NCBI RefSeq assembly: GCF_017357385.1
Contig: NZ_CP071632.1
Location: forward strand, 3,415,501 to 3,479,500
Origin: Rhizobium sp. NZLR1
GTDB taxonomy: Bacteria > Pseudomonadota > Alphaproteobacteria > Rhizobiales > Rhizobiaceae
Reading direction: 5' to 3'
DNA: 64,000 nucleotides
In this document: one piece after another, positions 26,943 through 36,781 of the stretch
Numbering within the stretch: position 1 is the stretch's first letter
Layout of the letters: each line of letters opens with the position of its first letter
Position numbers and translations under genes: made by a program
The notes under the pieces: generated by a model
Told to the model about the DNA's origin: nothing
Databases searched by the model: none
The model's input: the letters and a program-made list of their open reading frames with translations, nothing else

Positions 26943-27926
26943 TTGCCGACACGAAGCCAAAGATATTTAACGGATAAATGTATACTGCTGGATTTAGACA
27001 GCCCGATCGAAACCCTTCTCGCACCGGAGAAGACAAGCTTGCCTGAGAATTCATCGTCCGCAAATGCGAAACTGCCGGTGGGAAAACGGAAGATTCCCGT
27101 GGTCTTCTGGTTGCTGCTGACGATTTCCCTCTCGCTGGTCATGGGAACGGTGCTTCTTTCCAACGATATGAAACACTTGAAGACGGTGGGCCATTACTTT
27201 GGCTTCGATCTCTTTCCCGCTGACGTTAAGCCGCCTCCCCCCAAAGCTCTGCTCCGCCCGACGCCCCCAGCCACCTTCACGTTTCCATTGCATATCATCG
27301 AACCGCCGGTGGCACAGACCGCGTCGACTTTTCTGCGGACATGGCGGATATCCGGGCCTGCAATGTGTGCGGCGCTGCGCAATGCCGGCATCGAAACCAG
27401 CGATTGGGCGGCGGCAAGCTTCGACGCCGATACGTTCGAATGCATTTTCGAGCATAGCGGCAAGCGGGAGAAGGATCAGCTTCCGAGCTCCATCTTCGTC
27501 ATCGTTCGCGGCGACGCCGCCGGCGCGATCAACAACATGCGGGTGAAAATCATCAATCCCGAGACGGATCAAAATGGTCAGCTCGATCCCAACATTCTGC
27601 GAATTTTCGAAACCATGTTGCGGCAACCGCAATGGCTCGATTTTCACGAGACGCTGAACGCGATCAAAAATCTGAGGGACATCAAGGAAGACGGCTTTGG
27701 AGCCAGCATCAATTTCAGCCGCGAAGTGCTCAATCCTGGGCGGTATAATTTTACGCTAGCCCTGGATGCCACTTCGGGACCCCAGAAAAGAACGAGAAAC
27801 TATTTTTCCGAGAGAGCATGGCTTCGATCGCCCGAGCCGACGGTCGGGACCGACCTGCGGCCGGCATCGGCATCCATTCCTGCCGATGCCAAGGCACCGG
27901 CACAAAGTCAGGAACATCCGCATTAG
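26943..27926 (+). CDS. Membrane-anchored periplasmic protein of unknown function
   Basis: A basic N-terminus (VGKRK) precedes one membrane helix (PVVFWLLLTISLSLVMGTVLL) and then a proline-rich linker and a folded part of about 210 residues, expected in the periplasm; two Cys (MCAAL and FECIF) could pair. The C-terminus is low-complexity. I do not recognise the family with confidence. The start is uncertain: the full frame begins with TTG 26943, while TTG 27039 has GGAG nine bases upstream and would give 295 residues. It lies just before the exopolysaccharide region. Confidence 0.65.
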   Translation: MPTRSQRYLTDKCILLDLDSPIETLLAPEKTSLPENSSSANAKLPVGKRKIPVVFWLLLTISLSLVMGTVLLSNDMKHLKTVGHYFGFDLFPADVKPPPPKALLRPTPPATFTFPLHIIEPPVAQTASTFLRTWRISGPAMCAALRNAGIETSDWAAASFDADTFECIFEHSGKREKDQLPSSIFVIVRGDAAGAINNMRVKIINPETDQNGQLDPNILRIFETMLRQPQWLDFHETLNAIKNLRDIKEDGFGASINFSREVLNPGRYNFTLALDATSGPQKRTRNYFSERAWLRSPEPTVGTDLRPASASIPADAKAPAQSQEHPH

Positions 27927-27953
27927 GGTCCGCTGAGATTATGCGCCGACTTC

Positions 27954-28331
27954 TCACGCCATGTAACTTGCATCGTGGTGATGCCTGGCCAAAATCTCGT
28001 AAAGCTCTTTCAAACTGTCCGCACTCGGCCGTTCGGTGCTGTCCCCGCCCGCCAAGCGCCAGACACGCTCGACATTGAGGTCCTGCGTGACTTGCTCAAG
28101 GTCTTCGTTCAGCGAGCGAATGGCGGCCTCCGATCGACGCAGCCGCCCCGACAGCCTGACAAGCGCTGCGAACGACAGAAAAATGACGCCGGTGACACCG
28201 AGAACGAGCGCCGAGAATTGTCGGGCATCGAGAAGAAATAGATCGTTTCGAATGGTCGTCATAAAAAAAACGGCATTTTGCAATGCCATATGAAAACAGC
28301 TTATCAGGTAGCTAAACCAATCTTCCATCAC
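27954..28331 (-). CDS. Small membrane protein with coiled coil, unknown function
   Basis: The 125-residue protein has two hydrophobic segments (about 6-25 and 37-60) followed by a charged helical, probably coiled-coil part (RRSEAAIRSLNEDLEQVTQDL) and a His-rich end (ARHHHDAS). No family was recognised. It is convergent with the gene before it and divergent from the pssW-like gene. Confidence 0.6.
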   Translation of the reverse strand: MMEDWFSYLISCFHMALQNAVFFMTTIRNDLFLLDARQFSALVLGVTGVIFLSFAALVRLSGRLRRSEAAIRSLNEDLEQVTQDLNVERVWRLAGGDSTERPSADSLKELYEILARHHHDASYMA

Positions 28332-28524
28332 CAGCGCCCTCCAGAACAGTTTATATCGTGGCGCCGGCTGAAAAGTCTAGCAGACACTGACAATATCCCC
28401 TACTGCGAAAGCATATTTAGGGTTGAATTACTCCGTTGAATTGAACGCGAATGCCGCGTTGCCGACGAGCCTGGCCCTCTAAATTTGGCCGCGGACATCA
28501 AAAAAGCCAACCGTGAGAGATAAA

Positions 28525-29598
28525 ATGAATAGAAGACGTTTCCTCGCCTCGGTTCCGCTCGCCCTGTTGTATGCCAATGCGGGCCACGTCCTGGCACAGG
28601 TGCCTTCAGCGGGAGGGCTGCGCGCCCTTGCCGACGGCAAGGCGTTCCGATTCGGATCGGCAATCGACCTGCAAAATATCAGCGATCCAATTGCTTCCGA
28701 GATATACATCAATAACGTCAATTCAATAACGCCGCGAAACGAACTGAAGTGGAATGCGACGGAAAAGAGGCCCGGTGTTTTCAGTTTCAGGAATGCGGAC
28801 CGGATGGTTGCATTTGCGCAAAAAAACAACATGAGGGTTTATGGCCATACGCTGATCTGGTATCGCGTCCCGGAGTGGGTGTCGGACATCACCGACGCGA
28901 AGGCGATTCAGGCGACGATGAACCGTCACATAAAACAGGTTGTCACTCGCTATAAGAACTCAATCGACGCTTGGGATGTGGTGAACGAGCCGTTGGAATA
29001 TGATGCGCCGGATCTGCGAGATTGTGTTTTCCGACGCCTTCTTGGCGACGACTATATCCGTATGAGCTTCGATATGGCACATGAGGCAAATCCCGGCGCA
29101 ATGCTGGTGCTGAACGAAACGCATCTGGAGAAAAAATCCGACGTGTTCGAACAGAAGCGCGCGCGTATCCTGAGAATCGTTGAGGATCTCGTCGCCCGGA
29201 AATCGCCGATCAATGCGGTGGGGCTGCAGGCGCATTTCCGTCCCGGCCTCGACCGGATCGATCCGGAAGGAATGGGGCGCTTCTGCGCGGCGCTGAAGGA
29301 CATGGGTGTCGGCGTGTTCATCACCGAGCTTGATGCCTCCTGCCAGTTCCTGAACCGCGACAAAGGCTTTTCGCCGACGTCATACGCGGATATTTTCGGT
29401 GATGTGATCACTGTGGCGGCCGAGCGTGGCGACTTGAAAGGCGTGACAGTATGGGGCATGTCGGAAAAATACGGCGAGCGCATTGAGAACGAAGCCGCTC
29501 CCGACGCAGCCTGCGCAAAGCGCGTTAATCTTTATGACGACAACAATGCGCCGAGAAGTGCGGTTAATGGCATCAGGCGGGCAATAGAGGCGATGTGA
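28525..29598 (+). CDS. pssW: Family 10 glycoside hydrolase, Tat-exported (PssW-like)
   Basis: The 357-residue protein has a twin-arginine signal (MNRRRFLASVPLALL) and a GH10 barrel: HTLIWYRVPEW near 108, WDVVNEP with the acid/base E155, and ITELD with the nucleophile E269. GH10 enzymes are retaining endo-beta-1,4-glycanases, usually xylanases. In R. leguminosarum a GH10 protein, PssW, is encoded in the exopolysaccharide Pss-I region, and this gene sits in the same place, so it more likely trims exopolysaccharide than plant xylan. The ATG at 28525 follows GAGAGA; an ATG at 28513 is also in frame. Confidence 0.9.
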   Translation: MNRRRFLASVPLALLYANAGHVLAQVPSAGGLRALADGKAFRFGSAIDLQNISDPIASEIYINNVNSITPRNELKWNATEKRPGVFSFRNADRMVAFAQKNNMRVYGHTLIWYRVPEWVSDITDAKAIQATMNRHIKQVVTRYKNSIDAWDVVNEPLEYDAPDLRDCVFRRLLGDDYIRMSFDMAHEANPGAMLVLNETHLEKKSDVFEQKRARILRIVEDLVARKSPINAVGLQAHFRPGLDRIDPEGMGRFCAALKDMGVGVFITELDASCQFLNRDKGFSPTSYADIFGDVITVAAERGDLKGVTVWGMSEKYGERIENEAAPDAACAKRVNLYDDNNAPRSAVNGIRRAIEAM

Positions 29599-29629
29599 TG
29601 GGCAAGACAACGGAGACGTCGACAGATTC

Positions 29630-30781
29630 ATGAGAAAAGCCGTTATTTACGTGGAAAAATTTTTGCCTGCCAGCCAGGCATTTGTTCTCAATCAGGCGGT
29701 AGCATTTCGTTCTTTCGAAGCTGAAATTCTTGCCGGCACGCGAATTCCGTCCGCCCACACCAAAAAATCCACTATCCCGGTTCATGACATCCGTCGGTCT
29801 CCCGTTGCGCGGGCCGGCGAACTGCTTCTGAAAATTCCGCAGATCGGCCTTCCCTTTCTCTTTCCGGCGATCGGCCAGGCCGATCTCGTTCACGCCCATT
29901 TCGGCAAGAACGGTTATGTCATCGGCCCCCTGGCGCGCGCCGCCGGCAAGCCGCTGGTCACGACATTCCACGGGTTCGACGCCACCTATGGCGGTGACCC
30001 GAAAAAGCCGGGCGGCTTCAATCAGGTGCGCTTTTTTGCCAAGGGCCGGAGCGAGATGGCTGGCTGGAACAGCTGGAATATCGCCGTTTCCGATTTCATC
30101 CGCGATCGGCTGCTGGCGCTCGGCTTTCGCGCCGACCGCGTCTATCGCCATCATATCGGCATCGATCTCGATCTGTTCAAAATGGAGCCACGTCCACGAA
30201 AAAAAGGGCTGGTGGTTTCCATTGCCCGCTTCGTCGACTATAAGGGCCACCGCTTCATGATCGACGCGCTGGCACGCGTGGCGGCCGCCGGCACTCCGGT
30301 CGAATTCGTCATGGTCGGCCAGGGTCCTTTGAAGGAGGAAATCGAAGCACTGGCGCGTCGTTCCTTGCCAAGCGTCACGATCCATGAAAATCTGTCGCAG
30401 ACTGAGATAAGGGATCTGCTCGCCAGTGCGGAGCTTTATCTCCATGGAAGCGTGACCCTCGATAATGGTCACGCTGAAGCTTTCGGCCTGGCCAATCTCG
30501 AGGCCGAAGCCGTGGGAACTCCGGTCGTCGCATTTCGCTCGGGAGGCGTGGGCGAAGCGATCGAAGAGGGGAAAACTGGTTATCTCGTGGAGGAGCGGGA
30601 TGTCGCAGGAATGGCCGAAGCAGTCGGAAGGCTGCTCAATGACCAGGCCCTGTGGACAGCCTTTAGCGCGCGGGCACCGCTTCTGGTGGCCGAGCGCTTT
30701 GACTTACGTCGTCAGACGGGGATGCTCGAGGACTATTACAGTTCCGTGCTAGACGAATTTTCCAGCCGGGGTCGGACTTGA
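29630..30781 (+). CDS. Family 4 glycosyltransferase of exopolysaccharide synthesis (PssS-like)
   Basis: The 383-residue protein is a GT-B retaining transferase: HAHFGKNGYVIGPLARA near 87 in the first domain, VVSIARFVDYKGHRFMIDAL near 200, and the E-x7-E type motif HAEAFGLANLEAEAVGTPVV near 283. It resembles colanic-acid-type WcaL enzymes. By order it matches a Pss-I transferase (pssS in published maps, not certain). Its stop overlaps the start of the acetyltransferase gene. Confidence 0.88.
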   Translation: MRKAVIYVEKFLPASQAFVLNQAVAFRSFEAEILAGTRIPSAHTKKSTIPVHDIRRSPVARAGELLLKIPQIGLPFLFPAIGQADLVHAHFGKNGYVIGPLARAAGKPLVTTFHGFDATYGGDPKKPGGFNQVRFFAKGRSEMAGWNSWNIAVSDFIRDRLLALGFRADRVYRHHIGIDLDLFKMEPRPRKKGLVVSIARFVDYKGHRFMIDALARVAAAGTPVEFVMVGQGPLKEEIEALARRSLPSVTIHENLSQTEIRDLLASAELYLHGSVTLDNGHAEAFGLANLEAEAVGTPVVAFRSGGVGEAIEEGKTGYLVEERDVAGMAEAVGRLLNDQALWTAFSARAPLLVAERFDLRRQTGMLEDYYSSVLDEFSSRGRT

Positions 30782-31284
30782 TGGTGCAGACAGGAAAAAA
30801 GCCGAAGTGGGGACTGAACGTATTTCGGCCGCTGCGGAACGGAATTGTGAAGGCCAAATGGCTCTACTATACGAAGTTCTGGGGAATGGACATCGATCCG
30901 ACGGCCAGCTTTTCCCTGAGCGTGCGGTTCGACAAGACCAATCCGAAGGGATTGCATATCGGCGCGGAAACCTATGTCGCCTTTGAGGCGGCGATCCTGA
31001 CCCACGACCTCACGCGCGGGCTCTATCTTCACACGAGAATCGGCAGACGCTGCTTCATCGGCGCCCGCAGCATCATTTTGCCCGGTGTTGAAATCGGCGA
31101 CGAATGCGTCATCGGCTCGGGCTCGGTGGTGACCAAGAGTGTTCCACCGCGCTCGCTGGTCGCGGGCAATCCGGCAAAGATAATCCGCAGCGATATCGAG
31201 ATCATTTCGCGTTACGGGCGCATGGCACGCGAAGACGAGACGGTCTCGATCGTCAAGCACTTGCCGACTGGAGAAGCACGATGA
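30781..31284 (+). CDS. pssR: Hexapeptide-repeat acetyltransferase (PssR-like)
   Basis: The 167-residue protein shows left-handed beta-helix hexapeptide repeats ([20 protein letters not shown], then [20 protein letters not shown]), the hallmark of acetyl-CoA-dependent sugar O-acetyltransferases. It probably acetylates the exopolysaccharide repeat unit. It starts by overlap with the upstream transferase stop (TGATG) and ends by overlap with the pyruvyl transferase start (ATGA). Confidence 0.87.
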   Translation: MVQTGKKPKWGLNVFRPLRNGIVKAKWLYYTKFWGMDIDPTASFSLSVRFDKTNPKGLHIGAETYVAFEAAILTHDLTRGLYLHTRIGRRCFIGARSIILPGVEIGDECVIGSGSVVTKSVPPRSLVAGNPAKIIRSDIEIISRYGRMAREDETVSIVKHLPTGEAR

Positions 31285-32183
31285 AGATGTTTGCCTACCG
31301 CGGGAAACACGAGAATTTCGGCGATGAACTCAACCATTGGCTCTGGGAGCGTCTGCTACCCGGCTTCTTCGACGATGACGAAGGCCAGCTCTTTCTCGGC
31401 ATCGGTTCGATCCTCTACGACAATTTCGATCCGAACATGCAGAAGATTGTCTTCGGCTCGGGTTATGGCGGCTACACCAACCCGCCGAAAGTCGATCGCA
31501 ACTGGACATTCTATTTCGTCCGCGGAAAGAAGACCGCCGAGATTCTCGGCATCGATTCGAGCTACGCCATCGGCGATTCGGGCATCCTCACGCGGAGCTG
31601 CTGGGATGCAAAAAGCATCGAGAAGCGTTATCCCGTCTCGTTCATGCCGCATTATGAAAGCGCCATGTACGGCAGCTGGGATAAGGTTTGCGATCTCGCC
31701 GGTATCCACTATATCGATCCGCGCTGGTCGGTGGAAAAAGTTCTGACCGAAATCAGCGCATCACATAAAGTCGTCTCGGAAGCGATGCATGGCTGCATTA
31801 TATCAGACGCGCTTCGCGTTCCTTGGCGGGCGATTCGCCCGATCGCTCCAGGGAACAGAGCCAAGTGGTACGACTGGGCGAGTGCACTTGATCTGGAGAT
31901 CGATTTCGACCCGATCGGCCCGTCGAACCTCGTCGAAGCCGGAGCCTCGCTGGTTCGGAAAAATACCTACCTATTGAAGAACGTAACATTCCGTCACCGC
32001 CGGATCCGCCAGCTGACCGGAAATTATGTCTTCGGATCGACCGTCAAGACATTGCAGCGAGTGGCAGAGAAGCCGGGCCAGCTCAGCACAGACGAGTCTA
32101 TTGTAAGAGCACACGAGAGAATGCTGGTCGAGCTGAACCGGCTGAAGCAAGATTTTTCCAAGAAAGCGGCAAGCGCCCTTTAA
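31281..32183 (+). CDS. pssM: Polysaccharide pyruvyl transferase (PssM-like)
   Basis: The ATG at 31281 overlaps the previous stop and gives 300 residues; the longer reading from 31104 lies inside the acetyltransferase gene. The opening [20 protein letters not shown] and the late [20 protein letters not shown] segment place it with the PssM/ExoV pyruvyl transferases, which form a ketal-pyruvate group on a terminal sugar of the repeat unit using phosphoenolpyruvate. It is one of two such genes that flank the flippase gene. Confidence 0.9.
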   Translation: MKMFAYRGKHENFGDELNHWLWERLLPGFFDDDEGQLFLGIGSILYDNFDPNMQKIVFGSGYGGYTNPPKVDRNWTFYFVRGKKTAEILGIDSSYAIGDSGILTRSCWDAKSIEKRYPVSFMPHYESAMYGSWDKVCDLAGIHYIDPRWSVEKVLTEISASHKVVSEAMHGCIISDALRVPWRAIRPIAPGNRAKWYDWASALDLEIDFDPIGPSNLVEAGASLVRKNTYLLKNVTFRHRRIRQLTGNYVFGSTVKTLQRVAEKPGQLSTDESIVRAHERMLVELNRLKQDFSKKAASAL

Positions 32184-32334
32184 GGTCGCAATCGCTTTCG
32201 TGACGAGGCAATTAAAGCATGATGCTTTCTAACTTCATGAATACCCTCTGCGCCGGCAAGGAGCAGAAGCACCTTCGATGCGCATGCGGCCCGCTCAAAT
32301 GGTCAATGTCCGCGACCTCGGGAGCCGTTCGCCC

Positions 32335-33837
32335 ATGAGCAGTGTGACCGACCGACTGATCCAGGGCAGCATGTGGCTGAGCCTGTCCCGCGCCATCGTC
32401 AACGGGCTTTCGGCACTCAGCACCTTTGTCCTCGCCTGGTATCTCGTACCGGCTGACTTTGGTCTCGTCGCTATTGCAACGACGATTCAAGTCATCTTGA
32501 GTTCGGTCACTGAGCTTTCGCTCAATCAGGCGCTCATCCGCCACGAGTCTCCGAGCGAAACCCATTTCAGCGCGGTTTGGACACTGAGCGTGACAAGAAG
32601 CGCCATATTGGCGCTGCTCTTTGCCGCCGCGTCTTATCCGATCGCCGAGTTTTATAATGAACCTCGTTTGACGAGCGTGATGCTTGCCTTGAGTTTCAGC
32701 CTGCTCCTGAGCGGCCTCGCCAACCCACGCCGCGTCATGCTCCAGCGCGATCTGATCTTCTGGCAGGAGTTCGTGCTGAACGTCTCGCAAAAGCTGGTCG
32801 GTTTCGTCGTGACGGTGGCAATTGCCGCCATCTACCAGAGCTATTGGGCTCTCGTCATCGGCACCCTTGCCTATCAGGTGACCAATATCATCGTGTCCTA
32901 CACCGTCTTGCCGTTCTGGCCGCGCATAACCTTCCGCCATGCCCGCGAATTGTTTTCCTTCTCGGTCTGGCTGACGGCCGGACAGATCGTCAACACGCTG
33001 AACTGGCGCATCGAGTATCTGCTGATCGGTAAGATGCTGGGCGCCACACAGCTTGGTCACTATACGGTCGGCAACACTCTTTCGACGCTGCCGACGCGCG
33101 AGGCTACCGCGCCGTTGAACCAGACGATTTATCCGGGCTTTTCGAAGGTCCGGAACGACCCGGTCCGGCTTGTCGCAGCCTATCAGCGCGCACAGGCCCT
33201 GTTGGCTGCGGTGGCGCTTCCGGCCGGAATCGGCATGGCTGTTGTGGCTGACCCGATGATGCGGCTTGCCTTGGGAGAGAAGTGGGCTCCTGCGATCTTC
33301 ATCGTGCAGGCACTTGCATCGGTCTTCGCCCTGCAGACCCTTGGCTCGCTCGTCCAGCCGCTGGGCATGGCGAAGGGCCATACCAAGATGCTGTTTATCC
33401 GCGACACGCAAATGCTGGTGGTTCGCATTCCCATCATCATCGCCGGTCTCATGATGGCCGGGCTTCCGGGCGTCGTTTATGCGCGCGTGCTGACGGGTCT
33501 GATTTCCACCGTTGTCAACATGCTTCTCGTCAAGCGCTTAATCAATCTGCCGTTCTTCCAGCAGCTCGCGGCAAACTTCCGCGCGCTTGCCAGCGTCGCC
33601 CTGATGGCCGCCGGCATCTGGGGATTGTCGCATTTCATGAGCGCTCCCGTCGACAAGCTGGCCTTGGCCCTTCACCTGGCCATTCTGGTCATCACGGGCG
33701 GTATTCTCTATGTCGGTTCCAGCTTTGTCCTGTGGCTCGCAATGAACAAGCCAAATGGCCCGGAAACCGAAGTTCAGCGTATCTTTGCCAAGTTCCTGTC
33801 AAAAGCCAAACGTATTGCCGTTCCCAAGTCGGCTTAA
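32335..33837 (+). CDS. pssL: Exopolysaccharide repeat-unit flippase (PssL/Wzx-like)
   Basis: This roughly 500-residue protein has 12-14 predicted membrane helices and the MOP-family polysaccharide-transporter pattern (SVTDRLIQGSMWLSLSRAIV at the start, then VLAWYLVPADFGLVAIATT). It moves the lipid-linked repeat unit across the inner membrane. GGGAG lies about 11 bases before the ATG at 32335; an ATG at 32278 would add 19 residues and cannot be ruled out. The product acts with PssT, PssP and PssN encoded at 48-54 kb. Confidence 0.9.
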   Translation: MSSVTDRLIQGSMWLSLSRAIVNGLSALSTFVLAWYLVPADFGLVAIATTIQVILSSVTELSLNQALIRHESPSETHFSAVWTLSVTRSAILALLFAAASYPIAEFYNEPRLTSVMLALSFSLLLSGLANPRRVMLQRDLIFWQEFVLNVSQKLVGFVVTVAIAAIYQSYWALVIGTLAYQVTNIIVSYTVLPFWPRITFRHARELFSFSVWLTAGQIVNTLNWRIEYLLIGKMLGATQLGHYTVGNTLSTLPTREATAPLNQTIYPGFSKVRNDPVRLVAAYQRAQALLAAVALPAGIGMAVVADPMMRLALGEKWAPAIFIVQALASVFALQTLGSLVQPLGMAKGHTKMLFIRDTQMLVVRIPIIIAGLMMAGLPGVVYARVLTGLISTVVNMLLVKRLINLPFFQQLAANFRALASVALMAAGIWGLSHFMSAPVDKLALALHLAILVITGGILYVGSSFVLWLAMNKPNGPETEVQRIFAKFLSKAKRIAVPKSA

Positions 33838-33868
33838 AGCTAAAACGAACATTAACAAGTGAGGCAGA

Positions 33869-34900
33869 ATGACCAGCCTATCCAGATCTGAGCTGATCGC
33901 AAAACTCAATGGCATGATCCATGATTGCCTGAAGGACTATGTCTCGCGCGACGAACCGCTCGCGATTCTCGACTTCCCCGACATCCGCAATTGCGGCGAC
34001 TCGGCGATCTGGCTGGGTGAGATGGCCTATCTCAAGGATCGCTTCGGCAAGCGCCCGGACTATGTTTCCAGGCTGTACGATTTCTCAGCCGAAGAGCTGA
34101 AACGGCGAGTTCCCACAGGCCCGATCTTCATTCACGGCGGCGGCAATTTCGGCGATATCTGGGTTGCCCACCAGGATTTCCGCGAAGCGATCATGGAGCG
34201 TTTCCCCGATCGGCAGATCATCCAGTTCCCGCAGTCGATCCACTATAGTTCGCCTGAGCGCATCGAGCAGTCCAAACGGGCAATCGGTCGCCACAAGAAT
34301 TTCGTGCTGCTCGTGCGAGACGAAGAATCGAAGGAATTTTCCGAAAAACACTTCGACTGCACCGTACGGCTATGCCCGGATATGGCCTTTGCCATCGGCC
34401 CACTTCCGGACAGGGCCACCCAGATTCCCGTTCTCGCCATGTTGAGAGAGGACGCAGAACGGGTCGGCGGCACCGATCGCAACATTCCTTCCGAAATTCC
34501 TGTGGAAGACTGGATCACGGAGTCGAAACGGAAGGTAGATATCGCCAAGAAGCTGGGGGTGGCGTCGGCCTATCTCGCATTGAAGCCAAGCGAAGTTGCA
34601 TTGCGGAGGCTGGACGCCGCAGCGCACAACCGTTTCGAGCGCGGCATCAGTCAGATCTCGCGTGCTCGCGCAATCGTCACCGATCGTCTGCACGTCCATA
34701 TTTGCTCGTTGCTGCTCGGCCGCCCACACGCCGTGCTGGACAACAGCTACGGAAAAATTCGCCGCTTCATGAATGCTTTCTCCGGCGGAACGGATCTTTC
34801 ATACAAGGCAACCTCGCTCGACGACGGGATCGAATGGGCGCGTCACCAGGCGGCGATGGACCATGCCGGTCGAAAAGAAGCCATGAGCTTGCGGGCGTAG
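33869..34900 (+). CDS. pssK: Polysaccharide pyruvyl transferase (PssK-like)
   Basis: The 343-residue protein has family features: PDIRNCGDSAIWLGEMAYL near 36, FIHGGGNFGDIW near 89, and RARAIVTDRLHVHICSLLLG near 270. It probably adds a second pyruvate ketal to the exopolysaccharide side chain. It is distinct in sequence and length from the pyruvyl transferase at 31281, so the two are not recent duplicates. It is followed ten bases later by a glycosyltransferase gene. Confidence 0.9.
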   Translation: MTSLSRSELIAKLNGMIHDCLKDYVSRDEPLAILDFPDIRNCGDSAIWLGEMAYLKDRFGKRPDYVSRLYDFSAEELKRRVPTGPIFIHGGGNFGDIWVAHQDFREAIMERFPDRQIIQFPQSIHYSSPERIEQSKRAIGRHKNFVLLVRDEESKEFSEKHFDCTVRLCPDMAFAIGPLPDRATQIPVLAMLREDAERVGGTDRNIPSEIPVEDWITESKRKVDIAKKLGVASAYLALKPSEVALRRLDAAAHNRFERGISQISRARAIVTDRLHVHICSLLLGRPHAVLDNSYGKIRRFMNAFSGGTDLSYKATSLDDGIEWARHQAAMDHAGRKEAMSLRA

Positions 34901-34910
34901 GGAGAATTCG

Positions 34911-35732
34911 ATGCCACTCGTCACCTTCATTATACCGGTCCGGCATCAGGACAATGCCCGCGATTGGAGCAGGCTGAAGGCAAATCTCACCCAGACCGTG
35001 GCCTCCATTTCCAACCAGACCAATGGGGACTGGCGCGGAATCATCGTGGCGAACGAAGGGGCCGATCTGCCTGATCTGCCGGAAAAATTTTCCGCCTTGC
35101 GCGTGACTTTTCCGCCAAACGACCTGCATGAGCTTGGAAAAGGCAGCAAGGAAGACTTCCTCGATGCCTTCCGGGCTGACAAAGGCCGGCGTGTTTTGAG
35201 CGGCATGTTGAACGCCGCCGACAGCCGCTTCTTCATGATTGTCGACGATGACGATTTCGTCAGTTCTCGAATCGTGCAACATGCATCCGAAAATCGGGAC
35301 GCCAACGGGTGGACGATCGACCATGGTTACATATGGGACGATGGCGGCAATTTCCTGTTCGGCCATGATGACTTCAGCCATCTCTGCGGCACATCCTTGA
35401 TCGTTCGTGCCGATCTCTACGATCTGCCGAACCGATTTGAGGATGCTTCGCTTGACTGGATCAAGTCGATGCTTGGTAGCCATGTCCGTATCGCGAAAAT
35501 TCTGGCGCAACGCGGAGCGCCGCTTGCGAAACTTCCCTTTCGCGGGGCGGTCTATCGGGTTGCCCATGGCGGATCGCACAGTCAGGCACCAAGCCTGCTG
35601 CGACAGTATTTCCTGAACCGCGGCGTGCTCACCAAACCGCGGCGCTGGTTGCGTAATCTTCGTAAGCTGAGGGTGCTCGGCGAAACTCATAGGCGCGAAT
35701 TCTTCGGCAAGACGCGGTCGAATCCAGCCTAA
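34911..35732 (+). CDS. Glycosyltransferase of exopolysaccharide synthesis
   Basis: The 273-residue protein begins MPLVTFIIPVRHQDNARDW and has the acidic site MIVDDDDFVSS near residue 108, as in GT-A transferases; a His-rich C-terminal part (GGSHSQAPSL) and basic tail follow. It would add one sugar of the repeat unit from a nucleotide-sugar donor at the cytoplasmic membrane. Which sugar is not known; published maps place PssJ-type galactosyltransferase genes near here. Confidence 0.8.
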   Translation: MPLVTFIIPVRHQDNARDWSRLKANLTQTVASISNQTNGDWRGIIVANEGADLPDLPEKFSALRVTFPPNDLHELGKGSKEDFLDAFRADKGRRVLSGMLNAADSRFFMIVDDDDFVSSRIVQHASENRDANGWTIDHGYIWDDGGNFLFGHDDFSHLCGTSLIVRADLYDLPNRFEDASLDWIKSMLGSHVRIAKILAQRGAPLAKLPFRGAVYRVAHGGSHSQAPSLLRQYFLNRGVLTKPRRWLRNLRKLRVLGETHRREFFGKTRSNPA

Positions 35733-35813
35733 AACCCTTTCACCCGAACATCGCACAGGCAGTCAAAATATGAGGCTTTTCTCTTTCGACTTCACCAAGA
35801 GGGTTGGTAACTG

Positions 35814-36758
35814 ATGTCGGATCTATTCGTCAGCGTTATCTTTTCATCCTACAATGGCGCCAGCCGCCGGCTGCGCCACACTTTGGATTCCTTGGTGCGC
35901 CAGGAGCTTCCTCATGATCGATGGGAACTGATTGCTGTCGACAATAACAGCAATGACGACACGTTTGATCTTTTGAAATCCTATAGCGACAAGCTCCCGA
36001 TCATCATCCTGCAACAGCACAAGCCCGGAAAGTCCGGCGCGCTGAACTTGGCTTTGGATCGGGTGAAGGGAGATCTTGTCGTCTTTACGGATGACGATAT
36101 TCGCGCCGAACCGAATTGGCTGAAGGCGATCGTCGACTGCGCCACCGCCCATCCGGGCTATGGCGTCTTCGGGGGCCGAATCGTCCCTGATTGGGAAAAG
36201 GAGCCGACGGCCCGCTTTATCGAGTGGATTCCCATGGGATCCACCTTTGCGATCGTGAATGAAACGCAAAGCGGACCGTGCGACCCGACAAAGGTCTGGG
36301 GCCCCAATACGATCATTCGACGTGAGCTGCTTGGACCGAGCGTGCGCTACCGGGAAGATATCGGTCCTCTTCCAGGTAAGATATTTGCCATGGGCGAAGA
36401 TGCGGAGATCATCATTCGTTTGGCGGCAAATGGCGCCAAATCCTATCGATGCGCCGAAGCCGTGGTTCATCACTGGATTCCGGCAGCAAGTGTCACCGAG
36501 GACTGGGTGCAAAAACGCGGCGAGCGGCTTGGTTATGGCATGCCGGCGCTCTTTCCCGACGAAGTGCCTGGAGGGGTAAGGCTAAGTGGAGTTCCGCTTC
36601 CGACCTGGATCGAAAGCGCGCAATGGGCATTGCGGGCAGCCACGCTTTATCTCTTGCCGCAATCAAAGAAGCGTTTCTGGGCTATCTGGAAATATTACTA
36701 CATGCGGGGGTATCGTGCTGGAATTCGCCGATATGCGCCTCAGACGCTGGCGCGGTGA
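35814..36758 (+). CDS. Family 2 glycosyltransferase of exopolysaccharide synthesis
   Basis: The 314-residue protein has a GT-A domain (VSVIFSSYNGASRRLRHTL, DNNSNDDTFDLL, GKSGALNLAL, FTDDDIRAEPNW) and a late GEDAEIIIRLA motif. The C-terminus is aromatic and basic, suited to membrane binding. It belongs to the pss transferase series between the pyruvyl transferases and pssC. The sugar added is not known. Confidence 0.88.
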   Translation: MSDLFVSVIFSSYNGASRRLRHTLDSLVRQELPHDRWELIAVDNNSNDDTFDLLKSYSDKLPIIILQQHKPGKSGALNLALDRVKGDLVVFTDDDIRAEPNWLKAIVDCATAHPGYGVFGGRIVPDWEKEPTARFIEWIPMGSTFAIVNETQSGPCDPTKVWGPNTIIRRELLGPSVRYREDIGPLPGKIFAMGEDAEIIIRLAANGAKSYRCAEAVVHHWIPAASVTEDWVQKRGERLGYGMPALFPDEVPGGVRLSGVPLPTWIESAQWALRAATLYLLPQSKKRFWAIWKYYYMRGYRAGIRRYAPQTLAR

Positions 36759-36781
36759 TCGATTGTCCAGGAGGCGATGAT

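Noticed and set aside
26620..27063. 147-codon frame on minus before the PraR-like regulator
   Set aside because: It overlaps the start of the membrane-anchored gene on plus, has no ribosome-binding site and no recognised motif.
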